Positions 19,401-26,759 of a stretch of 64,000 nt of DNA are shown here, piece by piece (positions within the stretch are counted from its first letter, which is position 1; each line of letters begins with the position of its first letter). The position numbers and the translations under genes were made by a program. Below the pieces are notes generated by a model, which saw only the letters and a list, made by a program, of their open reading frames with translations, made no database searches and was not told the DNA's origin. The stretch spans positions 1 through 64,000 of the forward strand of contig JABISG010000046.1 of the NCBI GenBank assembly GCA_018699955.1, read 5' to 3'. Source of the DNA: Planctomycetaceae bacterium (GTDB lineage Bacteria > Planctomycetota > Planctomycetia > Planctomycetales > Planctomycetaceae).

Positions 19401-21339
19401 TTCCACGGTCGCGAAGAATATCGGCAAGCATCATCTTGAATTCGGGCAGCCGCAATCCCATGTTGAGCTGGCTGGAAAACTCGCCACAGAAAATGGTGCC
19501 GACGATCACGCCGGTTCGGCTCTTGTCGAATTCTCGTTCGTCGAATCCGGCATTCTTCAGCGCCTGATCGGCTGCATCGAGCAGCATGAACTGCAGTGGA
19601 TCGGCACTGGAAATCTGCTTCGGCGGAACTTTGTGCCGCTTCCAATCGTATGCAAAATCGGAAATGAATCCGCCGGTTTTTGTGGGTACCCGCCACAACT
19701 CGTTGGAATTCGGTTCGTGTCCGTAACGGGGGTCCCAACGCTCCGGCGGAACTGCACTTTTCTGATCTTCACCGGAGTGAATGACGTCCCATAATGCATC
19801 GATGGTCCGCGCTCCTGGGAGAACAGCGCCCATACCGATGATGGCAATGCCCTCTTCTTCGACGTCCGTCGCTGCGTTCTGCTCGGTTGGTGTGGCAATC
19901 AGTTTGCGGCTGACTTCGGGCAGATGTTCGTCGAGGACGACATGCACATTCAACCCACCGATGCCGAAGGCATTGACGGCTGCGCGCCGCGGACTGTCCG
20001 GTGCCGGTGAGGGCCAGGCCGTCGTTTCTTGCGGGACGTAAAACGGGACGTTTTCCCAATCGATCTTTTCGTTCAGCTTCTTGATATTGATCTGTGGAGG
20101 AATCGTTGCGTGCTGCATTGCCAGCACGGTTTTCAACAGGCTGGTCAAGCCGGCCGACTCCAGCGTGTGTCCGACGTTGGCCTTTACGCTGCCGACGGCC
20201 ACCTTTTTCCCGGTCGGCAGAACGTCCTTGAGGACACGTGTCAGGGCGTCGATTTCCGTCGCATCACCGACCTGCGTTGAGGTGGCGTGCATTTCGATGT
20301 ATTGCAGATCGTTCAGTGACAGGTCCTGTCCATAAGCGCGGTGAATCGCTTCGACTTGGCCTTCTGCCCGCGGAGCCCAAAGGCTCTTACCTTTTCCGTC
20401 CGATGAAATGCCGATGCGGCGGATGACTGCCTGAATGGGATCGCCGTCAGCCATTGCACGATCGAGCGTTTTGAGCACCACCGAGATATAGCCCTCTGCG
20501 GCGACGAGTCCGTCGGCGTCGTTGTCGAACGGGCAGGTTCCATTGTTCGCGCTGACCGATTGGGCCTGCGAGAAGAGAACCAGCGTGTCGGCGTGGCAAT
20601 ACGAGGCACCACCCACAATCGCCATGTCGATTTCGCCCAACTGCAGCGCGCGGGCGGCATGTCCCAATGCACGCAGCGACGAGGCGCAGGCGGCATCAAA
20701 GCACATTGAAGGGCCGCTGAGATTGAAGCCTTCGGAGATGACTGATGCCGCGCGATACGCGCTGGCCTGCGTTTGCAATCTTCGGTCGTCGCGCTGAAAG
20801 TCGGCGCGGACCCGGCCGATAATTTCCTTAATGATGGCATCCTGCGCGCCGCCGGTGAGTTCATCGAAATTGGGAATCTCGCGCAGATATTGAGCCGTTT
20901 GCTCTATCAGACGAGCGTAAACGGCGTCGCCCGAAAGTGAACTGGGCGGGGTGTGTCCGATGTAGACGCCGACGTCCATCGACGGCGACAACGCAAATGG
21001 ATCGAGACCGGCATGACGGCAAGCGGAAGCGGCCACCTCGCAGAGCAGCAAATGCACGTCGTGCGATTGATCGATCAATCGCTGCGGGATTGGGCACGCT
21101 TGGTGATCGAACGGTTTGTTAGTCACCACGCCGCCGATCGATGCATACGACTTATTCAGCATCCCCTTTTCGGGATGGTAGCGCATCTCGTGATCGAATC
21201 GTTCGGGAGGAAGCTGGCCCAACTGGCTGCCTCCTTCTGCCAGCAGCGTCCAGAATTCATCGAGGTTATCGGCACCGGGCAACCGACAGGCCATACCCAC
21301 AATTGCCAGCGGAATGTCCGCAATGTTTTGCTTCGTCAT
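13393..21339 (-). CDS. Iterative lipid/polyketide synthase: KS-CLF-AT-C45-KR-DH
   Basis: 2648 residues. Domains in order are as follows. KS about 8-475, with an intact triad C218 (DAACASS), H351 (MHATST) and H391 (NVGHTLESAG). A second KS fold about 495-955 has all three positions changed (N703 in DSGNTSA, G832, N871 in IGNTCGAAG), like a chain-length factor. AT about 1070-1385, with S1163 (GHSFGE) and H1267. A C45/penicillin-acyltransferase-like domain about 1425-1785 (GSPYEMGLQHG, LLHAANEDL, GSLSGINGCGLAIST, AANHRLL) has no cysteine between 1511 and 1549, where the nucleophile belongs. KR with its structural half about 1850-2335 (ITGGARGVTA, Y2251). DH about 2375-2640 (H2389-x3-G-x4-P, D2560). 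There is no ACP, ER or thioesterase domain. KS-CLF adjacency and the KR motif resemble Pfa-type PUFA/secondary-lipid synthases. The product is unknown. Confidence 0.9.
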   Translation of the reverse strand: MTKQNIADIPLAIVGMACRLPGADNLDEFWTLLAEGGSQLGQLPPERFDHEMRYHPEKGMLNKSYASIGGVVTNKPFDHQACPIPQRLIDQSHDVHLLLCEVAASACRHAGLDPFALSPSMDVGVYIGHTPPSSLSGDAVYARLIEQTAQYLREIPNFDELTGGAQDAIIKEIIGRVRADFQRDDRRLQTQASAYRAASVISEGFNLSGPSMCFDAACASSLRALGHAARALQLGEIDMAIVGGASYCHADTLVLFSQAQSVSANNGTCPFDNDADGLVAAEGYISVVLKTLDRAMADGDPIQAVIRRIGISSDGKGKSLWAPRAEGQVEAIHRAYGQDLSLNDLQYIEMHATSTQVGDATEIDALTRVLKDVLPTGKKVAVGSVKANVGHTLESAGLTSLLKTVLAMQHATIPPQINIKKLNEKIDWENVPFYVPQETTAWPSPAPDSPRRAAVNAFGIGGLNVHVVLDEHLPEVSRKLIATPTEQNAATDVEEEGIAIIGMGAVLPGARTIDALWDVIHSGEDQKSAVPPERWDPRYGHEPNSNELWRVPTKTGGFISDFAYDWKRHKVPPKQISSADPLQFMLLDAADQALKNAGFDEREFDKSRTGVIVGTIFCGEFSSQLNMGLRLPEFKMMLADILRDRGIPDADIDDVAAKYEKILLKHMPALVDETGSFTSSTLASRITKTFDLMGGATAVDSGNTSAMSALASSIDLLRAGDCDMMLCATGHREMGLSIYEFMAKLGLLSQTDDPKGPFDADASGYVPGEGVGVVILKRLSDAQRDGDKIHGVIRGIAAARGETLEKGVHRAAKRSLEAARVSPEEIAVVESGSSGLPAADRSEFAGLSEAYASDSRSDELRVGALAGQIGNTCGAAGILEIMKAVTELNHGEIPGNFGPAHPADYVQANAKMLRLAEADTPVRVVNSRQHGLAGVSTYSQFDLAYHVVVEGGTEIPQAEKPQSAIVKSAPATANAGILSPWRIVRLVDSSMSALGERATQQIAQAGKLYEAADATSFQPADRFRLAIVAESADDLAAKLKMAGAQLGRPAARQLLGEKGIFYGETSSQRPKVAFVFPGQGSQYDGMLQSLVAEFAPAAEAMREVDAVLSRLNLPSFAELAWQKDNGLGSDVCRTQLSLLAADTIVYAAATAIGLRADRVAGHSFGELAALTAAGSWTFDEAILATRARCAAIDACDGDNGIMVSTSAPAETLDRLCKKTEGRVSVSHLNAPEQTVAGGDEQAVRKLAETAEDQGFKTKILDVPAAFHTPLMEGVKDPFRASLQQIPVEPPQIPLLSSVTNKYVADPADVRENLVVQMTQPVDWRGLAVRLANEGVTVVVEVGPRQVLTGLNRQALADRDLALVGCDHPKRSGMAQLLYARACVETTGALDSQSEDRSVRVSAVAALTDKSPAAEDTQDVSHKSVLNVDRLSGSPYEMGLQHGKTHRDEIRTILRRYADLAGSRWEKLFNLDDAVRQPEVFFGPQELEELRGIAKGADVTEASVIAHNLRLFYDAEVGGVHFALSAEASPETGLLHAANEDLSKSVRLGDCLARSIQVRRPDGTLPYVTFGVAGQVGSLSGINGCGLAISTATLADIPKESVSQQGRLHTLLVRQLLEQAKDIDSAVEIIHEFQTSAGGTWGLCISREAEDRVCYVEWDGTNLKVQPAMPSIFAANHRLLMNFYETARDLPSHSEHRLNRLKELLDGDRASHVSLSDVHDALRDRFDPSRGQEVSSPTINTIRRIDNQISVVMQPGKGQLWVTGGPMSNGHQNQFTKLDLHDLLPELKSTATAADHNNGSPKTRVDEILSAEEFADAYAVSPTDSGVCSRFVMRVVEASLPPNSQPNSTRNGPALILGDNAAAVALKQRLEQQGTQVSLLPTGDDIEGILSQLETICSTSQPLHLFLMTPYDEDAVTALDAESWNRRRTRGVMVPYLVCQRWYESVAKAKQLGEASLVAATTMGGDFGFSSGLPNVESGAIAGLLKGVALELKMQVREDRFRTKIVDSTAQASATDVAELLCRELAADDNEVEVGYYNGKRCLPRPVVESVATRPANEIPHGATFVITGGARGVTAVVARQLGEKYGAKLHLIGSSPVPNVPDAYLDLSEEETKELRTTVMKEGLANGEKPMDTWARYEKSLEIARTLKSFADDGIQATYHSCDISNRDALSGLLNTVRAADGPIQGVIHGAGFERACRFEKKQQYLVDRTIAAKVDGAAALMELTMQDPLRYFAAFGSVSGRFGGVGQTDYCVANEMVAKLIDWFRRQRSDCPAAVFHWHAWDDVGMAVRPESKHIAKLHNIVFMPSLEGVDHLTNEMRAGLPEGEIVITELSYCQSNYANEKPVAVTSGNSGLESMPMVDALPDVVPGESLRAEVILNPASDVFLRQHRYKGRPMMPVVMTLESLAEAASLLVGEEGRVCELKDIEILNGLRFLSDDPLTARLNVTGGSDGLQCEFTADFKNRGGKVLKPNQPYLRCRAEVNCGPFSPEAVFPEPPDTWINTWYPEDDKVIYHGPIFRTFRQFQMQEHDAWSQLIAPPADEVTGERNGDGWVIPTALLDGCFFASGVFLWCLIPGCVSIPAHIDCLSLGRSPRPGETCKLHIHFRGREGNGGIFDFALFGDDGAVILKVDGYENVIVYEVPAHASSS

Positions 21340-21417
21340 GTTGCTCTAGCTGCTTTCGTAATGCCGTTATTTCTTCCCGCGCGTTGGTCGGGCTTGCCTG
21401 CACCCACAAAAGAATGG

Positions 21418-21440
21418 GGCACGGATTTCACACCCGTGCC
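21418..21440. repeat. Hairpin GGCACGG...CCGTGCC between ACP and synthase genes
   Basis: A 7-bp perfect stem (21418-21424 with 21434-21440) lies in the 188-base gap between the ACP-array gene and the synthase gene. It could be a short interspersed repeat or could tune expression between two cotranscribed genes. There is no T-run. Confidence 0.45.
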
Positions 21441-21527
21441 ACGAGATTCCCGGAATTAACGACCGTTCACGAGTCGCAATTCCTGTCCACGATTATCTGT
21501 CACTGAATGAAAGTTAAACGCCTGAGT

Positions 21528-23267
21528 TCAGGCGGTGACTCTCTGTGGAGCTCCCTCAAGAAACTTCATCACGTCCCTGAGCGTTGGAAAGTCGTCGAGC
21601 GACAACTCCTCGTCCGACTGAACGTTCACCTCAAACTGCTCGGCCAATTCGCCAAACAGCTGCGCCTTCTTGATGCTATCGATGCCCAAGTCGGATTCGA
21701 GGTCAGCGTCCATTTCGACCATCTCCGGTGGGTAACCGGTCTGCTCGACGACAAAGTTGACTAGAAATTCTTCCAGCTCCACACCACTCATCGCAGCACC
21801 GGCTGGCGGTGTCGATGACTCGGAAACCGAGGGACTTTCAGAGGAAGGACTCGGGGGTGGAGTCGGTTGACTGGAAACAACATCGCTCTCGGCCGGTGGC
21901 TGCGTTGCGGACTGAGAATTCCCTTGCAGGAATTCCTTCACGTGCCGCAGTGTGGCAAAATCGTCCAGCGAAAGATCGTCTGCCGATTGCATATCGATCG
22001 TAAACTGTTCGGCCAATTCACCGAAGAGTTGTGCCTTTTTGATACTATCGATTCCGAGATCGCCTTCGAGATCGGCGTCGAGTTCGACCATCTCTTCGGG
22101 ATAACCCGTCTGCTCGACAACGAAATCGATGAGGAACTTTTCCAGGTCAACGTCGTTGAGACTGGTTCCGGCCGATGTTTCGGCTGCTGCAACCGGTGAC
22201 GTTGTTTCGGCAACGGGAGCTTGCACGCGTGCCTGTGCAACCGGCTCTGGTGTCGATGCCGCGACAGTCGTCGATGATGCGCCTTCGAGAAACGCCATCA
22301 CGTCTCGCAATGTTGCGAAATCGTCGAGCGAGAGATCGTCTGCCGACTGCATATCAATCGTAAACTGTTCGGCCAATTCACCGAAGAGTTGCGCCTTCTT
22401 GATACTGTCGATACCGAGATCGGCTTCGAGGTCCGCATCGAGTTCGACCATTTCCTCGGGGTAGCCGGTCTGCTCGACAACAAAGCCGATCAAAAACTTT
22501 TCCAAGTCTGCGCCGTGAGGAACCGAAGTTCCCGTGGATGCGACTTCGGCCGATGCCGGCTCAATTGCCGTCGGAGCAATTTCAGTCTGAACGGGAGCAG
22601 CAGCAACGGGTGCGGGAGTGACAACAGACGGAATCGGTTCCGGGGCAGGAGATGTTTCCGTCGCCGCTCCGGAGCCAGCCGACTCGAGGAAGCTTTTCAC
22701 ATGTCGCAACGTGGAGAAGTCGTCCAACGAAAGTTCGTCGGCCCCCGCGACATTCACTTCAAATCGCTCGGCAAGTTCGCCAAACAGTTGAGCTTTCTTA
22801 ATGCTGTCGATGCCGAGATCGCCTTCGAGGTCGGCATCGAGTTCGACCATCTCTTCTGGGTACCCGGTTTGTTCGACGACAAATTCGACCAGAAACTTTT
22901 CGAGTTCCGGGCCAGCGGGCATAGCCGCCGAACCGTTACTTTGTGGCGAACCATTTCCCTGCGCTGAGCCGTTGCTGTTTGGGGCAGCCACCGGGGCGAC
23001 AGGTTTCGCAGCCGCCGGGTGGGCAAAGGCACCATTGTTTTTGGGTGTTGCGGCGGGAGCAGGAGCTTGGGCCACTGGTTGTGTTGGCGCAGTCGGCGGT
23101 GCGACGGCTGTTGTCTCAGGCTGCTGCGTCTTAGGCTCCGCTGTCGCCTGGAGTCGCATTTTCTCCTTGCGACGCACTGTGGCATCAAAATGCACAATCC
23201 GCGAACCAGTTTGGCCGTTTGATGACTCTTCGGCCGACAAAGCAGAACGATCGATTATGGTACTCAC
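21528..23267 (-). CDS. Tandem acyl carrier protein (four ACP domains)
   Basis: From the chosen start the protein has 579 residues. A disordered N-terminus rich in Ala, Pro, Gln and Asn is followed by four ACP domains joined by Ala/Pro/Thr-rich linkers. Each carries LGIDSIKKAQLFGELAE, with phosphopantetheine serines at 155, 288, 408 and 531. ACP2 and ACP3 are almost identical (EQFTIDMQSADDLSLDDF in both), whereas ACP1 and ACP4 share FEVNV. Tandem ACPs with LGIDSIK are the hallmark of PUFA-type synthases, where copy number raises output. Here they form a separate protein that would serve the ACP-less synthase in trans. The frame is open from a GTG at 23363; I prefer the GTG at 23267 because GGAG lies 7 bases upstream. 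The start is uncertain. Confidence 0.88.
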   Translation of the reverse strand: MSTIIDRSALSAEESSNGQTGSRIVHFDATVRRKEKMRLQATAEPKTQQPETTAVAPPTAPTQPVAQAPAPAATPKNNGAFAHPAAAKPVAPVAAPNSNGSAQGNGSPQSNGSAAMPAGPELEKFLVEFVVEQTGYPEEMVELDADLEGDLGIDSIKKAQLFGELAERFEVNVAGADELSLDDFSTLRHVKSFLESAGSGAATETSPAPEPIPSVVTPAPVAAAPVQTEIAPTAIEPASAEVASTGTSVPHGADLEKFLIGFVVEQTGYPEEMVELDADLEADLGIDSIKKAQLFGELAEQFTIDMQSADDLSLDDFATLRDVMAFLEGASSTTVAASTPEPVAQARVQAPVAETTSPVAAAETSAGTSLNDVDLEKFLIDFVVEQTGYPEEMVELDADLEGDLGIDSIKKAQLFGELAEQFTIDMQSADDLSLDDFATLRHVKEFLQGNSQSATQPPAESDVVSSQPTPPPSPSSESPSVSESSTPPAGAAMSGVELEEFLVNFVVEQTGYPPEMVEMDADLESDLGIDSIKKAQLFGELAEQFEVNVQSDEELSLDDFPTLRDVMKFLEGAPQRVTA

Positions 23268-23387
23268 CACGACGCTCCGTGATTTGGATGGAAAAACAAT
23301 TGTTGCCCCGGCTGACGACGGTCCAGTCGTAGCCCCCCAGCTTTTTTCGGGAACAGCGAGCACAGCCGCTGCCCGACGTAAATCAAA

Positions 23388-24914
23388 TTAACTCTGCTTC
23401 GGCTGTTCGTGCGGCTTGGCAGCCACACCCTGCAAAATGTCAGCAAGTTTGCCGAGAGGAACACCGTTCCCCTCAATCAGCACGCCCCCAGTGTTAATCA
23501 GGTGGTTGACGTTCGACTGTCGAGTCGCCAACTTCTTGAATGTGTTTGAATTCAAATAGTACGTGGCAGTGCAGCGTTCACTGAGCCCTTGCGACGCGGA
23601 GACGATCTGTCCGTCCCGCAGCGACAACTCCCACTGCCCGCCTCCCTCGCCATTCACTTGAAGCCCCAGGAAGGTGTCGCCTTCCGTCTTGGATTCGGCA
23701 GTCAGATCTGTCAATTCCTGCAGATGTTCATGGACGTCGAATTGCAATTTCACTGCAGGTTCGCGCGGCCATCCAAAATTCGATTCAATCGCGAACCGAC
23801 ACATCATTGTGAACATCTCTTCGTCGAGGTCGGGACAGGGAAGATCCGGCGCGGCTCGACGCGTGTTGGCGTCGTCAAACAGCGGATCGTCGCCCCAGTA
23901 CGATCGGTAAACGCCCATTCCTTCGAGAAAGAATTGCTCAAACTCCGCCCAATCGACTTTGGCGTCGGAATTCTGGCCCTTTAATTCTTCGCGATGTTGG
24001 AGTGTGTATTTCAGAATCACCTCTTCCATGACCGTCTGGAACAACTGCACCGGGACGCGCGAACGCGGTGTTAAGTGGTAGGTCTCGTTGTGCAATTCCG
24101 GCTCGACATAGACGCGGGCCATCATTTCCGAGACCCAATCGACCGGAACGAAGTTCTTCGCCTCTTTGCCGTCGAGCTGAAGAATCGTTCGCAACCGAGC
24201 ACCAGCCATACGAATTCCCTGCTCAGCCGCTTCCGGCGAAGCGCTGGCAGCAGCCGACTTCATCGTCAACGATGCCACCAGTTTCAGCGGCACGTAGAAA
24301 CCGTGATAGGTGGACGTATAACCCGTCTTGGAGTCGCCCAGAATGATGCCGGGGCGGTAGACCGTGACCGAATCGAGGAAGTCGGCTTCGCGGACCATCG
24401 TCTCCGATTGAAACTTACTGATCTCGTAGTCGTTGCCGTGCTTTTGGCCGACATCGAGTTCGCCTTCCAGAACACGGTCGCGGCGCTGACCGCAAACGTA
24501 GGCCGTCGAAACGTGATGGAATTCGCGAATTCCAACCGACTTGACGAACTGGAGCACATGACTGGTGCCGTGCAAGTTTGATCGCCACGGTTCCGATTCC
24601 GGACTTTCGGCCTGAAACGTGAGGCTGGCGGCGTTATGCATTAACGCGCTACAGTTTTGAGCAACCCAGGAACGCGAGGCATCGTCGAGACCCAAATTGG
24701 GTTTCGAGAGATCCCCCTCGAAGACCACCGGGCGCTCAATCGCGTGCCCCGCTTGCTTCTCCCAGCGCGCAACAGAACTTTCAATGCGATGCTGCGCCGA
24801 TGCAAATCGCGTCGGCCGCACCAACACTGCCAGCTTTACGCCCCTACGCGACAGATCGCGTATGAGATATGATCCCAGCAGCCCGGTGGCGCCGGTGAGG
24901 AAAAGGTAGGACAT
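23388..24914 (-). CDS. Acyl-thioester reductase-like SDR with C-terminal SCP2-like domain
   Basis: A 508-residue protein, first gene of the cluster. Residues 1-370 form an extended SDR of the male-sterility/thioester-reductase (NAD_binding_4) type: FLTGATGLLGSYLIRDL, a catalytic Y163-x3-K167 (YEISKFQSE), STAYVCGQRRD and VYRPGIILGDS. Residues about 395-500 look like an SCP2/sterol-carrier lipid-binding domain (FLGLQVNGEGGGQWELSLRDG ... NTGGVLIEGNGVPLGKLADIL, quoted in parts). Such SDRs reductively release carrier-bound acyl chains as aldehydes or alcohols. The synthase has no thioesterase, so this is the best candidate for chain release, with the SCP2-like part holding the lipid. Both roles are inferred. 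The start at 24914 begins exactly at the Rossmann strand. Confidence 0.8.
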   Translation of the reverse strand: MSYLFLTGATGLLGSYLIRDLSRRGVKLAVLVRPTRFASAQHRIESSVARWEKQAGHAIERPVVFEGDLSKPNLGLDDASRSWVAQNCSALMHNAASLTFQAESPESEPWRSNLHGTSHVLQFVKSVGIREFHHVSTAYVCGQRRDRVLEGELDVGQKHGNDYEISKFQSETMVREADFLDSVTVYRPGIILGDSKTGYTSTYHGFYVPLKLVASLTMKSAAASASPEAAEQGIRMAGARLRTILQLDGKEAKNFVPVDWVSEMMARVYVEPELHNETYHLTPRSRVPVQLFQTVMEEVILKYTLQHREELKGQNSDAKVDWAEFEQFFLEGMGVYRSYWGDDPLFDDANTRRAAPDLPCPDLDEEMFTMMCRFAIESNFGWPREPAVKLQFDVHEHLQELTDLTAESKTEGDTFLGLQVNGEGGGQWELSLRDGQIVSASQGLSERCTATYYLNSNTFKKLATRQSNVNHLINTGGVLIEGNGVPLGKLADILQGVAAKPHEQPKQS

Positions 24915-25911
24915 TCTGCTTCACTCGATTCATCGGCAGGCGCATCCCTAGCGTCCTCTCGAATCACCCACTCCCTGAACGACCGGCAAGAGGCCCGTTT
25001 GATTTGCCGACCGCAATTCACAAACAGTTTTTCATGGTCTTTCGCGACGCTCTGGTAGCGCCAACTCGTCAATCGCCGTCAAAAGCGATGCGAATTCCGC
25101 GCTACCGACGCGAAAACTTCCTATGCGGTCAGCTGTCGAATTTCCCAGCACGACAGTGACCGCGGTCCCCTGAATCTATGACTATACCCTCGCCAAGAAC
25201 CGTAATCAAGCACTCAAACCGGGTATTCCACCCAGTTTGACCGGGTTTTCTTCGTCCCCCCATCCCCACAAATGGCAGTATCGACAGCAAGAGCAACCGG
25301 CCCGATTGACTGAGCTACGACTTCACCGCGATGGGAAGTGTGACACCCAGTCAAAACACTCACGAACCAAAATCCGAACCCGAAACACGTTCCCGGAGAA
25401 ATTCGAGGGACAACGCTATCGAGGCCCACCAATGCTGACACCTTGTCGTAACACAACTCACTACTGTAGGTTACAAATTCGCATTTTGTGTTGGCTTACC
25501 GTTCCGATTCTTAATCCCAATCTCCCCTACAATTGCCGTGCGCATTTCAGGGATGGGCCAATCGTGCCTTGATGCAGTCAGCGGCCGACAAACTGTTACG
25601 CGTCGCCTCTGTATTGCCGACTCCTTTCGCGTGGACATTTGCGGGTTTTGCGAGCTTCAGGACACTTGCATCAACTTTAGTTTTCCGCTCGCCTCTTAAG
25701 AAGAAAGGATGGGCCGGCGGCAAACAGTCCGTCAAACTGGGACGCCCTAATCACCCGGCACCATTCGTCATGCCTTGCCGCCTATTGCAAGTGATGGGAA
25801 GCACAGGAATAATGAAGTCAACGCTCGGCGAACTCATCGCTCGGCGCAAAATCCGATCATGGATGCGGATCGAGTTTGACATGACGCAGTTGGTGACCGG
25901 AAATTTCAGGC
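24915..25911. other. About 1 kb intergenic region between divergent genes
   Basis: I find no convincing gene here; the open frames on both strands lack family similarity and start signals. It must hold the promoter of the minus-strand lipid-synthase cluster and that of the plus-strand gene at 25912. A small imperfect hairpin (AAACCGGGT - ATTCC - ACCCAGTTT, about 25216-25240) stems with a G-U wobble when read as minus-strand RNA. It may be a leader or relic structure. Confidence 0.55.
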
Positions 25912-26625
25912 ATGCCCGACAAGACAAGCACATCGGCCCCCATCACACTTGAGGACGACAGTCTGCCTCAGGATCAACTTGAGACGACAGACGCAACTCA
26001 TGCGAATTCGCCGAAGCACAGCGAGTTCGTTCGCAAGTTGTTGCACATGTCGCCGGGACTGCTGCCGTTCGTTTTCGCCCTTGTGCCCCATTTTGACCCG
26101 CTGGACTGGATCGCACAGGCGGCCATCGTCACTTGCTGCGTTGTGATGACGGCTGTGTTTCTCTCGCTGTACCGCACCGTTCGCCGCCCCGGTGAAGACA
26201 ATCTGCTGAGTACCGCCATCAGCTATCCGGCCATCATCATTGTCACCGTCCTGCTGTTTCCGGCGCACGTGGAATTGATGGGCGTGGTGGTGGTAGTGCT
26301 GGCCTTGGGTGACGGCGCGGCATACATCGGCGGCAAGACATTTGGCAAACGTAAGTTGCCGTGGAATCCCGATAAGACCTGGGTGGGAAGCCTGTCGTTC
26401 ATCGCGGTTTCAGGACCGATCGCAACCTTGGCATACATGGCTCTCGCCGACGCCGACGGACGACATTGGGAAATCGCCACCGCTTGCGGTTTCGCCGCCG
26501 CAATTTGCGGTTCGATGGCGGAATCACTGCCGGTAAGACTCACCGACAATCTGCGCGTCGGCGTGTCAGCGCTATTGGCAGTGACCGCGATGCAGTACGC
26601 ACTCGTCGGGTTGACTCTGTTCTAA
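25912..26625 (+). CDS. Diacylglycerol/polyprenol kinase family membrane protein
   Basis: A 237-residue integral membrane protein with about six hydrophobic segments. RKLLHMSPGLLPF and LALGDGAAYIGGKTFGKRKLPWNPDKTWVGSLSF are the conserved signatures of the dolichol kinase / phytol kinase / CTP-dependent diacylglycerol kinase family, in which GDG and K-T-x-G contact the nucleotide. It probably phosphorylates a prenol or lipid alcohol using CTP. The first 35 residues are hydrophilic and probably cytosolic. It is divergent from the lipid-synthase cluster; a link to that pathway is possible but not shown by the sequence. Confidence 0.77.
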   Translation: MPDKTSTSAPITLEDDSLPQDQLETTDATHANSPKHSEFVRKLLHMSPGLLPFVFALVPHFDPLDWIAQAAIVTCCVVMTAVFLSLYRTVRRPGEDNLLSTAISYPAIIIVTVLLFPAHVELMGVVVVVLALGDGAAYIGGKTFGKRKLPWNPDKTWVGSLSFIAVSGPIATLAYMALADADGRHWEIATACGFAAAICGSMAESLPVRLTDNLRVGVSALLAVTAMQYALVGLTLF

Positions 26626-26667
26626 CGCGAACCTTCATCTCGCGTTGCGAACGTCACGCCCCCAAAG

Positions 26668-26689
26668 CCCACGGGCTACGCCCCTTGGG
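26668..26689. repeat. CCCACGGG/CCCGTGGG-type hairpin, minus orientation
   Basis: On the minus strand the element reads CCCAAGGG - GCGTAG - CCCGTGGGCTTT. It is the same pattern as at 44246-44270 and 44932-44959. All three follow the 3' end of a gene. Confidence 0.6.
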
Positions 26690-26720
26690 ACCGAACCGGC
26701 AACTCTTACCTGAGCCACCA

Positions 26721-26747
26721 AAAACCTTGCTTGCGCGGCGGGCTGGT
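26721..26747. repeat. Interspersed GC-rich repeat, reverse copy
   Basis: AAAACCTTGCTTGCGCGGCG followed by GGCTGGT is the reverse complement of the copy at 5514-5543. It lies between two convergent genes. Confidence 0.75.
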
Positions 26748-26759
26748 AAGCCGAAGATT

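Noticed and set aside
25300-25335. tRNA-like string TAGCTCAGTC on the minus strand
   Set aside because: Only a D-arm-like word; no acceptor, anticodon or T arms can be paired around it.
25214-25952. Open frames in the 24.9-25.9 kb gap
   Set aside because: No start signals, family similarity or codon pattern resembling neighbouring genes.
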